From: Whitmania pigra
Taxonomy: Eukaryota; Annelida; Clitellata; Hirudinida; Haemopidae
Assembly: GCA_021613335.1 (NCBI GenBank)
Contig: JAJTWR010000013.1
Location: 1-64,000, forward strand
Reading direction: 5' to 3'
Length of the DNA stretch: 64,000 nucleotides
Of this stretch, positions 47,301-59,224 are shown piece after piece (position 1 is the stretch's first letter; every line of letters starts with the position of its first letter). Under the pieces are notes generated by a model. It saw only the letters and a program-made list of their open reading frames with translations, did not search any database and had not been told where the DNA came from. The position numbers and the translations under genes were made by a program.

Positions 47301-49320
47301 GTTGCTCACATGGCAGTTGCGCAAATAGACTAGGCTGCTAAATGTTATGAAAGTGCTGACATCATCAACACTTTTACGCTTAAAGATATCGAACTTCGTT
47401 CCCAAAAATGAGCATTTGCGGGATGTTTTAATTCAATATTTTATTTTGCAAAATTGTGCTGTTGAAAGCTGTCGTAATTTACGGGAAGTGTATGGTGAAC
47501 ATGCTCCATCTCCACATACTTGTGTACGCTGAGTGCTTTAAAAATGGAGAATTCAAAGTGAATGACAGAGAAAGTCCAGGTCAACCAAAAAAGTTTGAAG
47601 ACCAACAATTGCAATCCTTGTTGGATAATGCGTATCAAATGCAAAAACAACTTGCAGCAAGGTAAGACGCTGCCCAGGAATCAATTTCTGATCGTCTAAA
47701 AACAATGGGCAAACATTGTCGTCAAACCAAAAAGTCGTCAGTCAAATGTTTGTTCAACGGCAAGAAAGTCTTTCTTGCATCGAATTGTAATTGGCGATGA
47801 AAAGTGTGTTTACTGTGAGAATCCTAAATGTAAAAAATCATGGGATGATAAAAGGTTAGCCATCATCATCGACAGCAAAGCCAAATCGTTTTGGAAAGAA
47901 GACAATGCTCTGCGTTTGGTGGGATCACGAAGGCTTGGTGTATAATAAACTTCTGAAACCCGGTGAAACGGTTTATTCTGATCGCTATAGACATCATTGA
48001 TAGTTGCCTGGTCGCAAAACGACCACAATGGACCAAGAGACATGGCAAAGTAATTTTACTTCATGATAATGCACCATCACATACTTCAAGAGCTGTTAAA
48101 GATACGTTAAAAGATCTTGCCTAGGAAGTATTAGCCCACCCGCCATATTCAGACCTTGCTCCTTCAGATTACCACTTATTCCGATCGATGGCACATGCAC
48201 TTTCTGAACAGCACTTCATAAAAATACGAAGAAATGGAAAATTGGCTGTGTGAATTGTTTGCCTCAAAAAAAAGTTCTTTTGGGATGGTATCCATGAATT
48301 ATTCGAAAGATGAGCAAAATGATAGCAATGGACATTACTTTGAATAAATTTTAAATAATGTTTCTCTCAAAATTAACTTGTTTTGATTTCCTGCAAAATC
48401 CGCATTATTAACAAATTAGGTATACCTAGTATATCTATCTAAAATGTTTCAAACAATGCATACATCAAACAGGTATTTGTAGGAAGCCTGTTGTTTGGGA
48501 TTTTCCATATAAGGAAGAGCACAAAGCAAAGCAAAATCTTGAGAATGACTAAGGAAACGTCCATTGCATGACACAAAATTTTTGAATCCCTCCATTTCTT
48601 CACAAGAGTCCTAATAATAATTAATTAATTTGTGAGGTGCTAAAAAATGTTAGACATTTTGAAAATTATGGTATATGATAGAGACGTCCATCAAGTATGT
48701 CATTTGGGGCACTGGAGGCATAGATCTCTGACTCCTGTTGCCTCCTCCCCAAGTAACTACACCATGACTTTGGGTGAGAAGCAAAAAATAGTATTTAGTT
48801 CCCCCAGAAAAAAACTAAAATGACATCCCTGACATACAATCATATAATTTTACTGACCTTATCCTTCTTTATTGGAAGTAATGCAAAGTATGCATGCAGT
48901 GAAAATTTTAACTGAATGACATTAATGTCATCTTCAATTTTGGTAAAGTTGCCATGCCATAGATTAAAAAATTCGCTGTAATTTCCATTATCAAAGCACT
49001 GAAGTAATCTTTTCTAGAAAAACAATCGTTTTCAAAAATTGAGCAAACGTAAAGATGAAGACAAGATTAAGAACCTCAAAAGCCTTGGAATTTGGGCTTT
49101 CAACCTTTTCTTGAGGTAATGGAGTAGACCTTTCACGTAATTCTTCATTAAAAATTTCAGCCGTTTTATGAAGCCCACAATGCATAAGATACTAAAGAAA
49201 TAATAAGTGTATCTCCTAAATTTATGACATCTTTATGACAATTTTCCAATTTAGTCTAAAAAAATATTAAACCTCATTAACTATCCAATTAAGTTCTTGT
49301 GTTTCGGGCCGTCTATCCAT
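44319..49320 (-). CDS. ARMC9: LisH and armadillo protein ARMC9
   Basis: ARMC9 is a basal-body and ciliary-tip protein; human defects cause Joubert syndrome. Exons (minus): 49273-49320, 49075-49191, 48858-49013, 48464-48610, 47053-47148, 46611-46685, 46366-46496, 46163-46301, 46010-46099, 45857-45947, 45561-45703, 45378-45501, 45236-45315, 45089-45163, 44949-45036 and 44319-44542. Every junction is in phase. The N-terminus 'IVNEYLMHCGLHKTAEIFNEEL' is a LisH motif. 'DNGNYSEFFNLWH', 'RPGTAAQTLRESI', 'KKYLLFQALR', 'WGIELLTNLCLRSAG', 'GSLYSITAIKSIKEEALKM' and the Asp/Glu-rich 'DDIGSDNDDDDDSNDLEEP' follow the human order closely. One small exon may be missing between 47053 and 46685. The C-terminus is short, ending 50 residues after the acidic run, where vertebrates have a long tail. 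The first donor (GTTTAA) is weak. Confidence 0.92.
47186..48423 (+). mobile_element. mariner transposon relic in an ARMC9 intron
   Basis: Terminal inverted repeats are GGTGTACCGGTTAATAATGCGGATTTT on the left and the reverse of GGTATACCTAATTTGTTAATAATGCGGATTTT on the right. Between them is a mariner transposase broken by frameshifts and stops. Recognisable pieces are 'NLREVYGEHAPS' (helix-turn-helix), 'ESPGQPKKFEDQQLQSLLD', 'FLHRIVIGDEKCVYCENP' (first Asp), 'VILLHDNAPSHTSRAVKD' (second Asp) and 'AHPPYSDLAPSDYHLFRSMAHALSEQHF' with one codon altered (third Asp). Its length (1.24 kb) is that of a full mariner, so it inserted whole and then decayed. It is antisense to ARMC9 between exons 48464-48610 and 47053-47148. 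Confidence 0.88.
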
Positions 49321-50150
49321 GGCTCTAGATAAGAATATACTGAGAAAAAGTGACAGTAAACGTCGTCAGGCAACGGCTTCTCTAGATACCCATATAAAAG
49401 TATTATGAAAAAGTAAGTTTACACTTAAAATTATATTTATGATGAATTTAACCAGTAATTTATTTAATGTATTTGTTTAATTTTATTAAATAATTTTTAT
49501 TAATTTTATTTCATAAATGTTTTACATTTATGCAATTTTAAGTGTTACTAAGCTTGAATATAACTCACATCTTACTGTAAATTGCAATTGTTGTGAAAAA
49601 ATTAAACACTTAAATACAGACATGGTATTTGTCATAGAGAATAAAATCAAGTACGTACGACACAATACAAGCATATATACCATGTATATTACAAATACCA
49701 CTTCATTACCTGTTGGGTGGTATTGGTTATTATGCAAACCAGATATTCTCAACCACTATAAATAATTGTTGAGTTATCTTATGAAAATGTTGCTAATAAA
49801 TAATAATGTTCATAATCTTGTGTCACTAAGTCAGTCATTATTTGGTTAAACAGGAATTTCTATGATTAATAAATGTTTTTAAGGCGAATTGTGACAAAAT
49901 AATGTCGACGTTTTTGTGAAGTTATATTATGAGTATTGACAACATTTATGACAACTATGTTTGACGTCAAACAAATTAAAAACTTCTGACAGACGAGCAA
50001 AGATTTCTTTAACCGTTAACCGTTAAATTCTTAATTTTAAACTCTTTTCGACTCCTTACAACCCGTTTTGACCTGTTAAAGATTGATAAGAAAAACAAAT
50101 TTTCTTTGTAGATATGTAAATTGTTTGATTGTTTTGTAAATTTACTAATT
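49321..50150. other. ARMC9 upstream region
   Basis: AT-rich and without a recognisable gene. The ARMC9 promoter should lie here, but no convincing core element stands out. Confidence 0.35.
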
Positions 50151-50153
50151 TTA

Positions 50154-50159
50154 TTTATT
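50154..50159 (-). terminator. Poly(A) signal overlapping the small ORF stop
   Basis: On the minus strand the end reads GAATAAATAAAA, so an AATAAA overlaps the TAA stop of the ORF at 50155-50418. Confidence 0.4.
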
Positions 50160-50418
50160 CACAATCTGAGTTCAGAAGAAAAGTAGTGTTAGCATTTCTT
50201 GTCATTAATGTTTCTGAAAGTTTACATGGGATTGGCTCCCTACTTTCCTGGCTTTCTTCAATGCCATCTTCTAAGTCTTCATTGAATAAATTTAACTTTT
50301 TTTTATTAAATTTAAGACTATAATAATTTGACAGAGAAGAACTTATAATCCGGCGTTTTTCCTGTTTAGCAAGGGTAATTCTTGATTCAACATCAGACAT
50401 AATTCGTAAAAATTGCAA
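50155..50418 (-). CDS. Small unrecognised protein (81-87 aa)
   Basis: Single-exon ORF. The second Met (MSDVESRITLAKQEKRR) is the better start, giving 81 aa. It is hydrophilic: a basic first half with 'KFNKKKLNLF', then an acidic 'NEDLEDGIEESQESREP'. No signal peptide, membrane span or zinc ligands. Codon use looks protein-like, with no low-complexity run, and an AATAAA overlaps the stop codon. It lies 835 b upstream of the ARMC9 start on the same strand. I recognise no family; it could also be the last exon of a longer gene whose other exons lie upstream. Confidence 0.4.
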   Translation of the reverse strand: MQFLRIMSDVESRITLAKQEKRRIISSSLSNYYSLKFNKKKLNLFNEDLEDGIEESQESREPIPCKLSETLMTRNANTTFLLNSDCE

Positions 50419-50650
50419 AATTTCTTATAATAAAGTGCCCGATCAGAAAGACATGTTAGAATCGTTAATGTGCTTTTTATTTTCGAATGCTTGTTTGTGA
50501 ATTACAAAATTAAAAAACTAATTTATATTGAAATTATAATTTTTTAAATAAATTTATATTGATATTAAAAGTTTTTAAATAGATAAAACATTTCCATACT
50601 GTGAAACACTTCAAAAAGATAAGATAAGATAATATAAGTTTATTAGCGCC

Positions 50651-51073
50651 ATAAGTCTATAATCATTTTTAAAACACAGAAGATTCTTATAGAAGCGTAA
50701 GAGTCAGGGGCGCTCAGCCACTTGGTGACCAGACTGTTGCTCAAATGGCGATAGCTCACATGGCGGTTGCGTACATGAGCGATGTGAGCAATAGCCTAAG
50801 TTATATTTACATTTTTCATTTCTAATTATTTCAAGGGAGTTTTGAACCCGTAAATATAGGAAGTGATATTTAAAAAATTTAAGCAATAGTCTATGTTCGC
50901 AAGAGTTTATGTAGGCGATTGTCAGTGTGAGCCCATGTGCGCAATAATTTATGTGAGTAACATTCTGTGTGAGCAACCGCCATGTGAGGTATCGCCATTT
51001 GAGGGGAACCGTAATCTTTAAATACACGGTTTCTATAAGAATCTTCTGTGTTTTAAAAATGTTTATAGACTTA
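50651..51073. repeat. Foldback palindrome with nested inverted repeats
   Basis: The outer arms 50651-50694 and 51030-51073 are complementary over about 44 b with two or so mismatches (ATAAGTCTATAATC...TTCTTATAGAA). The inner arms 50740-50772 and 50972-51004 pair CTCAAATGGCGATAGCTCACATGGCGGTTGC with its reverse. The transcript would form a long hairpin. Pieces of the inner motif (GACCAGACTGTTGCTCACATGGC) also occur at 47290-47325 and 58655-58690, so this is a dispersed MITE-like family. Confidence 0.75.
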
Positions 51074-51315
51074 TTAGATGATCCATTTAAGTTTTAAGAT
51101 TTATAATGTTATAAACATTGTTAGCACAGATTTTCAGTTCTTTGATCTTTTGGCTTTAGTAGTGTTATTCGCTTATATTCCGGGGCCTGCACAAAGCGCA
51201 GGCATTTTAAGGTTGTGTGCGGCGTTGTTCTGAGGGGAGAGTGTTATATCTTCGCATAAGTTTTGTTGTTAGACTGAAGCCTGAAAATTATCAAGATTTT
51301 CTTGTTGACTATACG

Positions 51316-52936
51316 ATGTCGAAATGGGTGTGGGTTTTCACGGTTTTGATCATACTCTCGATCATAACATCATTAATTTCTGTAGGTGTTGAAGGCAAAA
51401 GACCTAGTGAGTGAATTGTTATTTTTTACAAATAGTATGATATTCGTTTGTAGTTGAATGTCTTTGATGTGGAATTTGAGACACTTTTATTTGTTTCTAG
51501 TTAGTCCACTCATGTCCAATCACAATATGACAATATATATATATAGAGAGAGATATGATTTTTATTAAATGGACTATTAATAAAATGCACACGCAAACAT
51601 ACCTACCTGTTTCTCTCTTGTTTAACTTGTTAAACATCGTGTTATTTTTTACAATTACATTTAAGTAATGTGTTGTATTACTTGTAAGCAAAACATAGTA
51701 TAAACTTGTTTATTTAAATTCACTTTTAAGTTATTTTTGTTGAGATTGATTGTATAAGTGGAGTTGTAGCCTGAATTGTACAAATTAATGTTTTTTTCCT
51801 ATAATTTTAAACTTATCAATTTATCCATACGATGTTATCAATAAAGTTTAAGCTAGCTTGTTTGCTAAGCCTCAATAATGTAATGGCTTTATTAACTAGC
51901 CATTATTTGATTCAATTGGTTTAGCATCAGAATGGTTGAAATTAAATGTTTTTATTTTTCAGAAAAAAATAAAAACTTAAGAAATGATGAAGTCAATAAA
52001 GATTGCAGTAAATGGATTTATGGTGATTGTATACCAAAAAATTCAACTTTGGGATGTGGGAAAGGCACAAGAGCTGCCACTCGAAATGGAACAGATTGTA
52101 AAACTACCAAGAAAACTACAAATTGCACTCTTAGATGCAGTGAGTTATTTGGATTATTTCCTATGCAGCTCAGAAGTGATTCATTGGGCTTGCAGTTCTA
52201 CTGAGTGCCTTTGCTGCAGTTGGGGCTAGTGCGGATGCTCTCATACAAAGGTGCTTAGGTCCTCAGCTGCTTATTGAGGAAATTATAATCTACATGCATA
52301 ACAGGATGTGACTTTTAATTTGCATCCTACTGTAATCATTTTATTGTTGAGGGATGAAAGTAAGTGTAACACCAAAAACTGGAATAAAGAATGAATTTGT
52401 TTCTAATTAATGAAATAACCAATATTTTATTTCAAATTGCTCCATTATGCAGTTGTAAATTGTTGCATCTCCTATCTTTTTAGATGGACATGGAAAGTGT
52501 ACCTATGGGAAAGTGGTATTCTCAGAATGTGATATGGCAACACAAACAGTTATTGGGACCAAAAGTTTAGTCAAAGGAGATGCCAATTGTAAGCAGACCA
52601 TCACTGTTACAAAGAGGTGCAAGAAGAATAAGAAAAGTAAATTGACTTTGCAAATTGTCCTTTGAGCATTCCCTTTATAAAGACAATTAGGAGATGAAGA
52701 GAATTGTGAATGTTTAAAAGATGAGATGTTTTGAGTAATGTTACTGATGTAATGTGGCCTGAATGCTTTCTTTAATAATTGTGTAATAATTGCATTAAGT
52801 AAACTTATTAATTTTGTTTTGAAATGTTTTTTTTAAAGATGATAAGAAGAACAAAAAAGGGAAGCAGCATCATGTGACAAAGCCTGATAGACATGTGAAG
52901 AAATTGAAAAATAAACAGGGAACGAAAGGAGAGTAA
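51316..52936 (+). CDS. Midkine/pleiotrophin-family secreted heparin-binding growth factor
   Basis: Exons 51316-51406, 51963-52139, 52484-52636 and 52839-52936 join in phase to give 172 aa. The first exon is a signal peptide (MSKWVWVFTVLIILSI...VEG). The N-domain has six Cys ('DCSKWIYGDCIPKNSTLGCG', 'GTDCKTT', 'NCTLRC'). The C-domain has four ('KCTYGKVVFSECD', 'ANCKQTITVTKRC'). This gives the ten cysteines that form the five disulfides of midkine. The tail is very Lys-rich, typical of the heparin-binding end. Intron positions between the domains match the family, each in phase 1. Midkine family members signal in growth and neural development through receptor tyrosine phosphatases, proteoglycans and LRPs; invertebrate members are called miple in flies. 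The predicted protein is complete. Confidence 0.9.
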
Positions 52937-54985
52937 TTCCGTCAAAACGTTGACAGAATCCTTTTAAAACATTCAAATTGACTTAGTAATAACCATGTTC
53001 AGTTACTAAAGCATTTGACGACAGTAGTTGCATGTCTTACATTACATGTAGTGTTGCCTACTCCCAGCTCGACTAGTAGCGATTACATGTGACAGTTTAA
53101 CAATTTTCTGAACATGTTGTTTTTTTTCAGTAGATTTGATAGCTTTGTTAAACATTTAGTCTGTGACAGTTTTTGAAGGTTTATGTATTAACTCTTCCAG
53201 ATATTATTTCTTGTTTGTGGCTTGAGATGCTTGCAATTATATGTACAATTGAGTTTGGGGTGATGTTCGTTTGTTCGACAAGCATTTGGTTCATGTAATT
53301 CAGTGTTTATCCTGTTGTAGGAGGAACTATGATTCAGACATCTGGCAAATCATGCAGTTCTGATGAATATTTGGGTCATAAGCAGACTTTCCTCTGTTAA
53401 CCTAATAGGCTGAAAGTGGGATGTATGGCCCATGAGCAATGTTCACTGAACATGCGAGCTGAAGATGTTAAAAGCTTGTAACGTTCTTAACGCGTAGCTG
53501 GCGAAGTGTGTCGTTCGAACCTAGATTACAGATTCGCCCAAGAGTGACCCAGTTATTGTCGATAACAAATTAGCTTCTGATGATTAAGTCTTGAGCTGCC
53601 ATCCTTTACCTACCCGTTCCCAAGCATTTGGCATCCCGGCGCCAAAGCGAATTATCAGACCTATTCATTAGCCCTCACTCTTCTCCCATTCTCGCGGCTT
53701 TTATCAGCTAGACTGATAAGTGCTACTGAAGACATGACAAGCCTTTATTCGCACGGCGACCTCTCAATGCTAGAGCAGAAGTCAGCAGCATACGCCAAGC
53801 CAGAAAAACGTGATTTTTTGTTTACAAAACGGACTAATTCAACTGCTGTAAAAAACGCTACTCATGAGAACAATGCACTCTGAATGTAATTCCGTCTAAA
53901 CTGGAATACTTAACAATTCGGCGAAAACATTTATCACCGAATCAGATTATCTTCAATGCACAGTTTTTTTTTATTTAAGCTGAAATAAACAGGAGTCGGA
54001 GAGAGGAGTTGAGAAGTTTGATCTACATCATGGAGAGAAATTATCTCTCGTCGACATAATAGATTAAATAGGCTAGCATCAGATGCTATACCGATACCGT
54101 CTTAATCATCTAGTTATGAAATGGACATTAATAAAAATCAGCTGCTAAAACATTTTTAGCAAGACTCCCTCCAAACTGGCTGTTTTTTCCATCCTTGATA
54201 TCAGATATATATGTACATATAGTCAACGCTAAAGCATGGAACCTTAAATGGTGCCAAGCGAGCTCATCGGTCTGAGTCGCGGACCAGCCAGGAGAGGAGA
54301 AAAGTGGGTCCTCATCGGCCTAGGACTGCATGCTCTTTAATTGGCTTTTTTTGTGTCGCTTACGGAACTACTTGGAAACCGGAAAACTTCGACCATTCGA
54401 GATTTTTTCGGCCTTATGTCATCCGCATTATTAATCTAAGCTTCTCTATATCATCTTATGTTATAATTAAAACGATAGTTGGCCCAGTCTTTTCCGTAGG
54501 CCATTGACAGCAGTGGTTGATGGCTTTTTTGTAGTGACTACTTCTGGCGTCTCATGCGTCAGACCCAGAGTTAAGCCTCTTCTCCAGCCTCAGATGTCCT
54601 GGTCACAGCCCTCATTCTTTCTCAGCTAGACAGACTAATCATAATAAGAAAAGCATAAGTTGACCTGCTGCTTCCTCCCTATGATAGTAATAATTAAACA
54701 AAAATATTTTATGAGAATATAATCACACATTTTGATTTGCATTCTCTTATCCAATCAAAACTAATCTTCACATAAAAATCAGAAGAAAAATGTTAAACAA
54801 AATGGAAAAGTCTTAAATACATTTCTTCAAAATAAATTATCTAAAAATTGGTACAAATCGATAACAAAACTCAAAATGTCACCCTTTAAACATGGTTAAA
54901 ATTCTATAAACTTCAGATGTTTTTTATGAAGTATGGACAAAGGTGTCAAAGAGTCATCATTGAGATATCCACTAACAAGAATGAT
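52937..54985. other. Intergenic with worn repeats
   Basis: A B-box-like GTTCGAACC at 53513-53521 suggests another SINE remnant around 53480-53560. A GC-richer patch at 54240-54620 looks repeat-derived. No gene is seen. Confidence 0.4.
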
Positions 54986-57740
54986 TTAACTGGGAGACAC
55001 CCAACCACCAAATGCTTTCTCCAACTCTACAGCAACAGCACATGTAAGTCTATCATTGTAACTAGAAGCAATTACTTGTAGTCCAATAGGAACCTTTTCC
55101 TTTTTAGATAAGCCCATGGGAACTGCAGTTACTGGCAAACCCAGGGAATTAAATACACCAGTGAAAGAAAAGTTGTAAGGGAGAAAAAGAGGTTGATTAT
55201 GATATGGAGCAGGCAATGGATGAGTGGGATACAATAGGATACCATCTTCCCCAAGTAAATCTTGCAACTCCTTGAACAAAGTATTATTTAGTTCTACGTA
55301 ATGGTCCATGACTTTTTGAGAATATTTATACTGATCAAGAATTCCTAATCCAATAGCAGGTAATGTATGCCTTGGCTTTCCTAACAACCACCGCAATAAC
55401 TCCATGTAGGGATTTATCTCTTTAATGCAATTGCCCATCAAGAAATTGAAATTATCCGCATCTTTGTTTGAATTCATTTTGCTTATCCAAATTGGTAAAG
55501 AGTTGTAGAAATGCTTTAAGTTCACTTTTCTTACTTCACACCCAAGGCTTACAAAGTAATCTGCTGCCTGAAATCAACAAATGGCAAAAATAGAAAATGA
55601 TAGATTAAAACTAAATTTCAAATTCATTCATCTATAAGTAAATCACCTTCCTGATGCAAAGCTTAATATCTGGATGAACTTCACTTGCAAACAAAACTTG
55701 ACCCTCATCCATATAAAAATATTTTAGCTTCTTTACATCCACCTAAGAAATTGTTCACTAATTATGTTACAATTATAGCTAGTGTAACCAATGAGAAGAC
55801 ATGTGAAAACAATGCTAGGCATCAATGACAATGACATAACAGGAAGAGAATAAAAACCATCTCCAAAATGAATCTCAAATCATGAAAAAACAATCTCAAT
55901 CAATGTAGAGTCAGTATTTAATCTGCAATATGCCAGTTTTACTATCAGCTTCATAAATGAAGTAATCTACAAAATTTAGAAAACTTAACTATTAAACAAA
56001 CATATCTACATAAAAACACATCTATTGAATATTACATAACATCTTTTTTTTACATTTGGACATATCCAAATAGCTCCCCTGATTTATATCTCACGAATTG
56101 CATTTGAGCAATAAAGATATCATCAATAAATAAAATAGATGTAAATAATAAACAATAGCAGAATAGAATAACACTATGTATAAAATTAGGGCCCCTTTCA
56201 CATTAGATTTTCAAGAAATTTAAGACAAATGAAGTACTTTCATCCTAAATAACATTACACCTCAATATTTTGTAAAATAAATACTAACTTATATCATATC
56301 TAAAATTGCATGCCAGAATGAATTGATTAAAAGTTTTCATAAAAACCAAAAACAAAACAAGAATGACATGTTACCTCTCTTCATATTATAAAACTTCACT
56401 AAAATCTTATAATTCAACAAAAGTAACCCAGTTAATTAACAATAACTCCACTATGAACAAAAAATACTTGCATAATAGCAACAAAGAAGTTGCCAAATTA
56501 ACCATGTGGTTCAACTTTAGTTGATTTTCATATTCCTTTAAGGTGACAACTTTGAGAAAAGGAATCAAATCTTCAGCATATCTGCACAAAGGACCAGTAC
56601 TCATCATGTTAGTACATCCCTTTTCAATTGGAAACTGTCCTTCATTGCTGACAACATCTTCATGGGAAGTTCATAAAAATCATAAGGGAATGTCCCATAC
56701 ATAAAGCTAAGTATGTATAAGATATATGATAAGCTGAAACTCAGTCAATAACATAACAAAACATTTTAGCTACATCATGCAAAAATTGTATTTAGTTTAA
56801 CGCACTCGAAGTCACTTTATGTCCAAAAACTCCATTAAAAAATGCTGGCATTCTAATGCTTCCACCTATGTCTGCTCCTACTCCAAATGAAGACCCTCCA
56901 GCTGACTGAAGACATCCTTCTCCACCTAAATTGCATAACTAATCAGTAAGAAATTCATAAAAGCATTAAAACTATTAAAAACCATGAAAAGAATAAAGTT
57001 TTAATTGTACACTACCTGAACTACCACCTACAATCCTTCCCTGATGGTAAGAATTACGGGTTCTTCCATACAGAAGATTATTTGATTCATACCACATGCA
57101 TAATTCACTAGTATTTGTTGAACCAATGACTACTGCACCAGCTTTTTTAAGTAGTTTCACACATTCAGCATCCTGGTCTGCTTTTGTATATTTTCTCTGG
57201 AGCAAACCCGAAGTGAAGGGAGATCCTGTTTAAATGTTTAACGAATTAGGAAAAATCAAAAGAGGAATAAACTACTTAGAGACTAACTGACTACCTTTTA
57301 CACCAATAGATTCCTTTACAGTTATTGGAACACCAAGAAATGGACAATTGCTTTCTGAAAATTCTTCAGGTACCACCTCTTGATCAAGAATATTGTCAAT
57401 TTGTTCTGCTTCTCTAAGAGCATTTTCATATCTTTTATAAACGACTGCATTTATAATAGAATTGACTTGCTCTATTCTGTAAATAAAAACCTCTACCGCT
57501 TCCCTTGACTTTATCTTAAAATAAAAAGATCATTCAAATAATTAAAATTGCGAACAATTGCGATAAAAATACTTTTCTGGAGCGAATTAATTTCGCTAGT
57601 TGGGAGCCACTTTTCAGCAATAACTGGTTGTCAAGACAAGGCAAAACCACTCGCCTTCTCTCATAAAAAAAGTGAAATATAGGAAGTGTTATCCAATACA
57701 AAAACAACAAAATCTTGTGGAAAATACGATCAATCATCAT
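54986..57740 (-). CDS. FAAH2: Fatty-acid amide hydrolase 2 (amidase signature enzyme)
   Basis: Seven exons (minus): 57573-57740, 57295-57514, 57016-57225, 56806-56925, 56503-56657, 55647-55742 and 54986-55567. All junctions are in phase and give 516 aa, close to human FAAH2 (532). It hydrolyses fatty-acid amides such as anandamide and oleamide. The start MMIDRIF leads into a hydrophobic N-terminal segment expected to anchor the enzyme to membrane. The Ser-Ser-Lys triad is present: Lys in 'PITVKESIGVKG', Ser in 'IVGGSSGGEG' and nucleophile Ser in 'GADIGGSIRMPAFF'. 'SELCMWYESNN', 'NGVFGHK', 'GPLCRYAEDLIPFLKV', 'FTGVFNSLGLPVTAVPMG' and the terminal 'FGGWV' all fit. It is complete and should be active. 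The upstream Met is used as the start; a second Met follows directly. Confidence 0.95.
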
Positions 57741-59220
57741 TATTTTTCATCGAACTTTATCCTTATGAATTCACCAACTCCCCGAAATTTCTCTATTAAT
57801 TTAATGACACAAAATCATAAACGAGACGTCACGAGCCGTTGGTCCAAGCTGAATTATTTACCTAATTTCAAATGCTGAGTCCATCAAAAACCTCTTATAC
57901 CTATAGCTGAAGATCATAACAGGTGCACCTATGGCATTTCCAAAACAGTCATTTAAATTATAATTTATTAAAATTTAATCGAATAAATTATATTGTGCTT
58001 GTCGAACTACCTTATTTTGAGTTAAATACAAGAAAACCTGTGACACATATTTTAAACTCTAAGTCGTTGTTCCTCCAGCTGTTAATTGGGGACTTAATGT
58101 GTTTCACGGTTTTCGTCCCATTTTGACGCGAGTCCAAGGCCTTCGAGATAGAGTTCATACTTTCCAACATCACGATTAACTTGTTATCGGTCCGGTATTT
58201 AAATATTTTAAACAAGCAGTGCCCCTTTTGAAGCGAAGCCGCACACAATTAAGAATACTCTCCCAGTTGGCGAGAATTTCCTTGACAGTCAGTAAGTTTA
58301 GTGCCAATCGAAGAGTTGTTTCCTACAACATGACTAATTTTGATTGAGAAGAGGTCATCATTAATGCCTTACAAACTAAACAACATTATCTTTGTTTACT
58401 ACAATTATGCAAAATGTAGTTAAATTGGTTCACTGGACTGCCAACAGCCTCGACTTTTTTAATTTTGTATTTAGCCCATTTTTTGAGTGGCTTATGTATA
58501 CTGATGTCAAGTCACCAGGGACGTAATTTGCAAGGTCTCCCACCCCCCCTGAATTTTGGTTAGAAGCAAAAAAGGTCGTTTTCTCAAGTTGTGCGAGCGT
58601 TTGCCCCCTTGAAAAAGCAGAAATTACGGATGGTACTTCTTAATCGATCCATCGTGGCGGGTGCTCACATGGCAGTTGCACACATGGGGGCAATTGCAAT
58701 TATCAATGGGCGTCACTGATAATTCATCACTAAATTCAGAAACAGTTTATCACAACTTTACCACTATTTGAAATGTTGTTATTGTTAAATTAAATTTATA
58801 TAATTTTATTAATATTTTTATCACTGATCGCTATTATAAAAATTTCTGTCTTTGACCGATTTTTATAATAAAAATGCAGAAGTCGGCAGGTCGTCTTACG
58901 CTTTGCTCACCAAGATCGGATTGTCTAGCCGAGAGAGAACAAGGATGTCTGAGGCCGCAGAAGCGGCATCATTCTGGATCTGAGGAGCCAGAGGAAGTTT
59001 TAAGAAGCCACTTTAGGAAAGCCGGAGAAAGCTGTCGATCTCCGGTGTAAAAGATATACCCAACGACGGAGCCAAATCTGATAAATGCGGTATTGTCGGA
59101 AGAAATAGGTCGACTTCGGGCTCGAAAAGCACTGTGAACTGTGCACCAAAATCGAGTCTTGAAAATTTCTACCTCCGGCTGAAATTATAAGGCCCAGTTT
59201 GCATATATTAAGTATGTATG
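57741..59220. other. Intergenic upstream of FAAH2
   Basis: Holds a copy of the dispersed repeat with GAAGCAAAAAAGGTCG (58535-58630) and, next to it, a GTGCTCACATGGCAGTTGC piece of the foldback family (58655-58690). No gene is seen. Confidence 0.45.
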
Positions 59221-59224
59221 CCCA

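Noticed and set aside
49517..49765. Overlapping ORFs on both strands upstream of ARMC9
   Set aside because: No motif, high AT content, open on both strands; chance.
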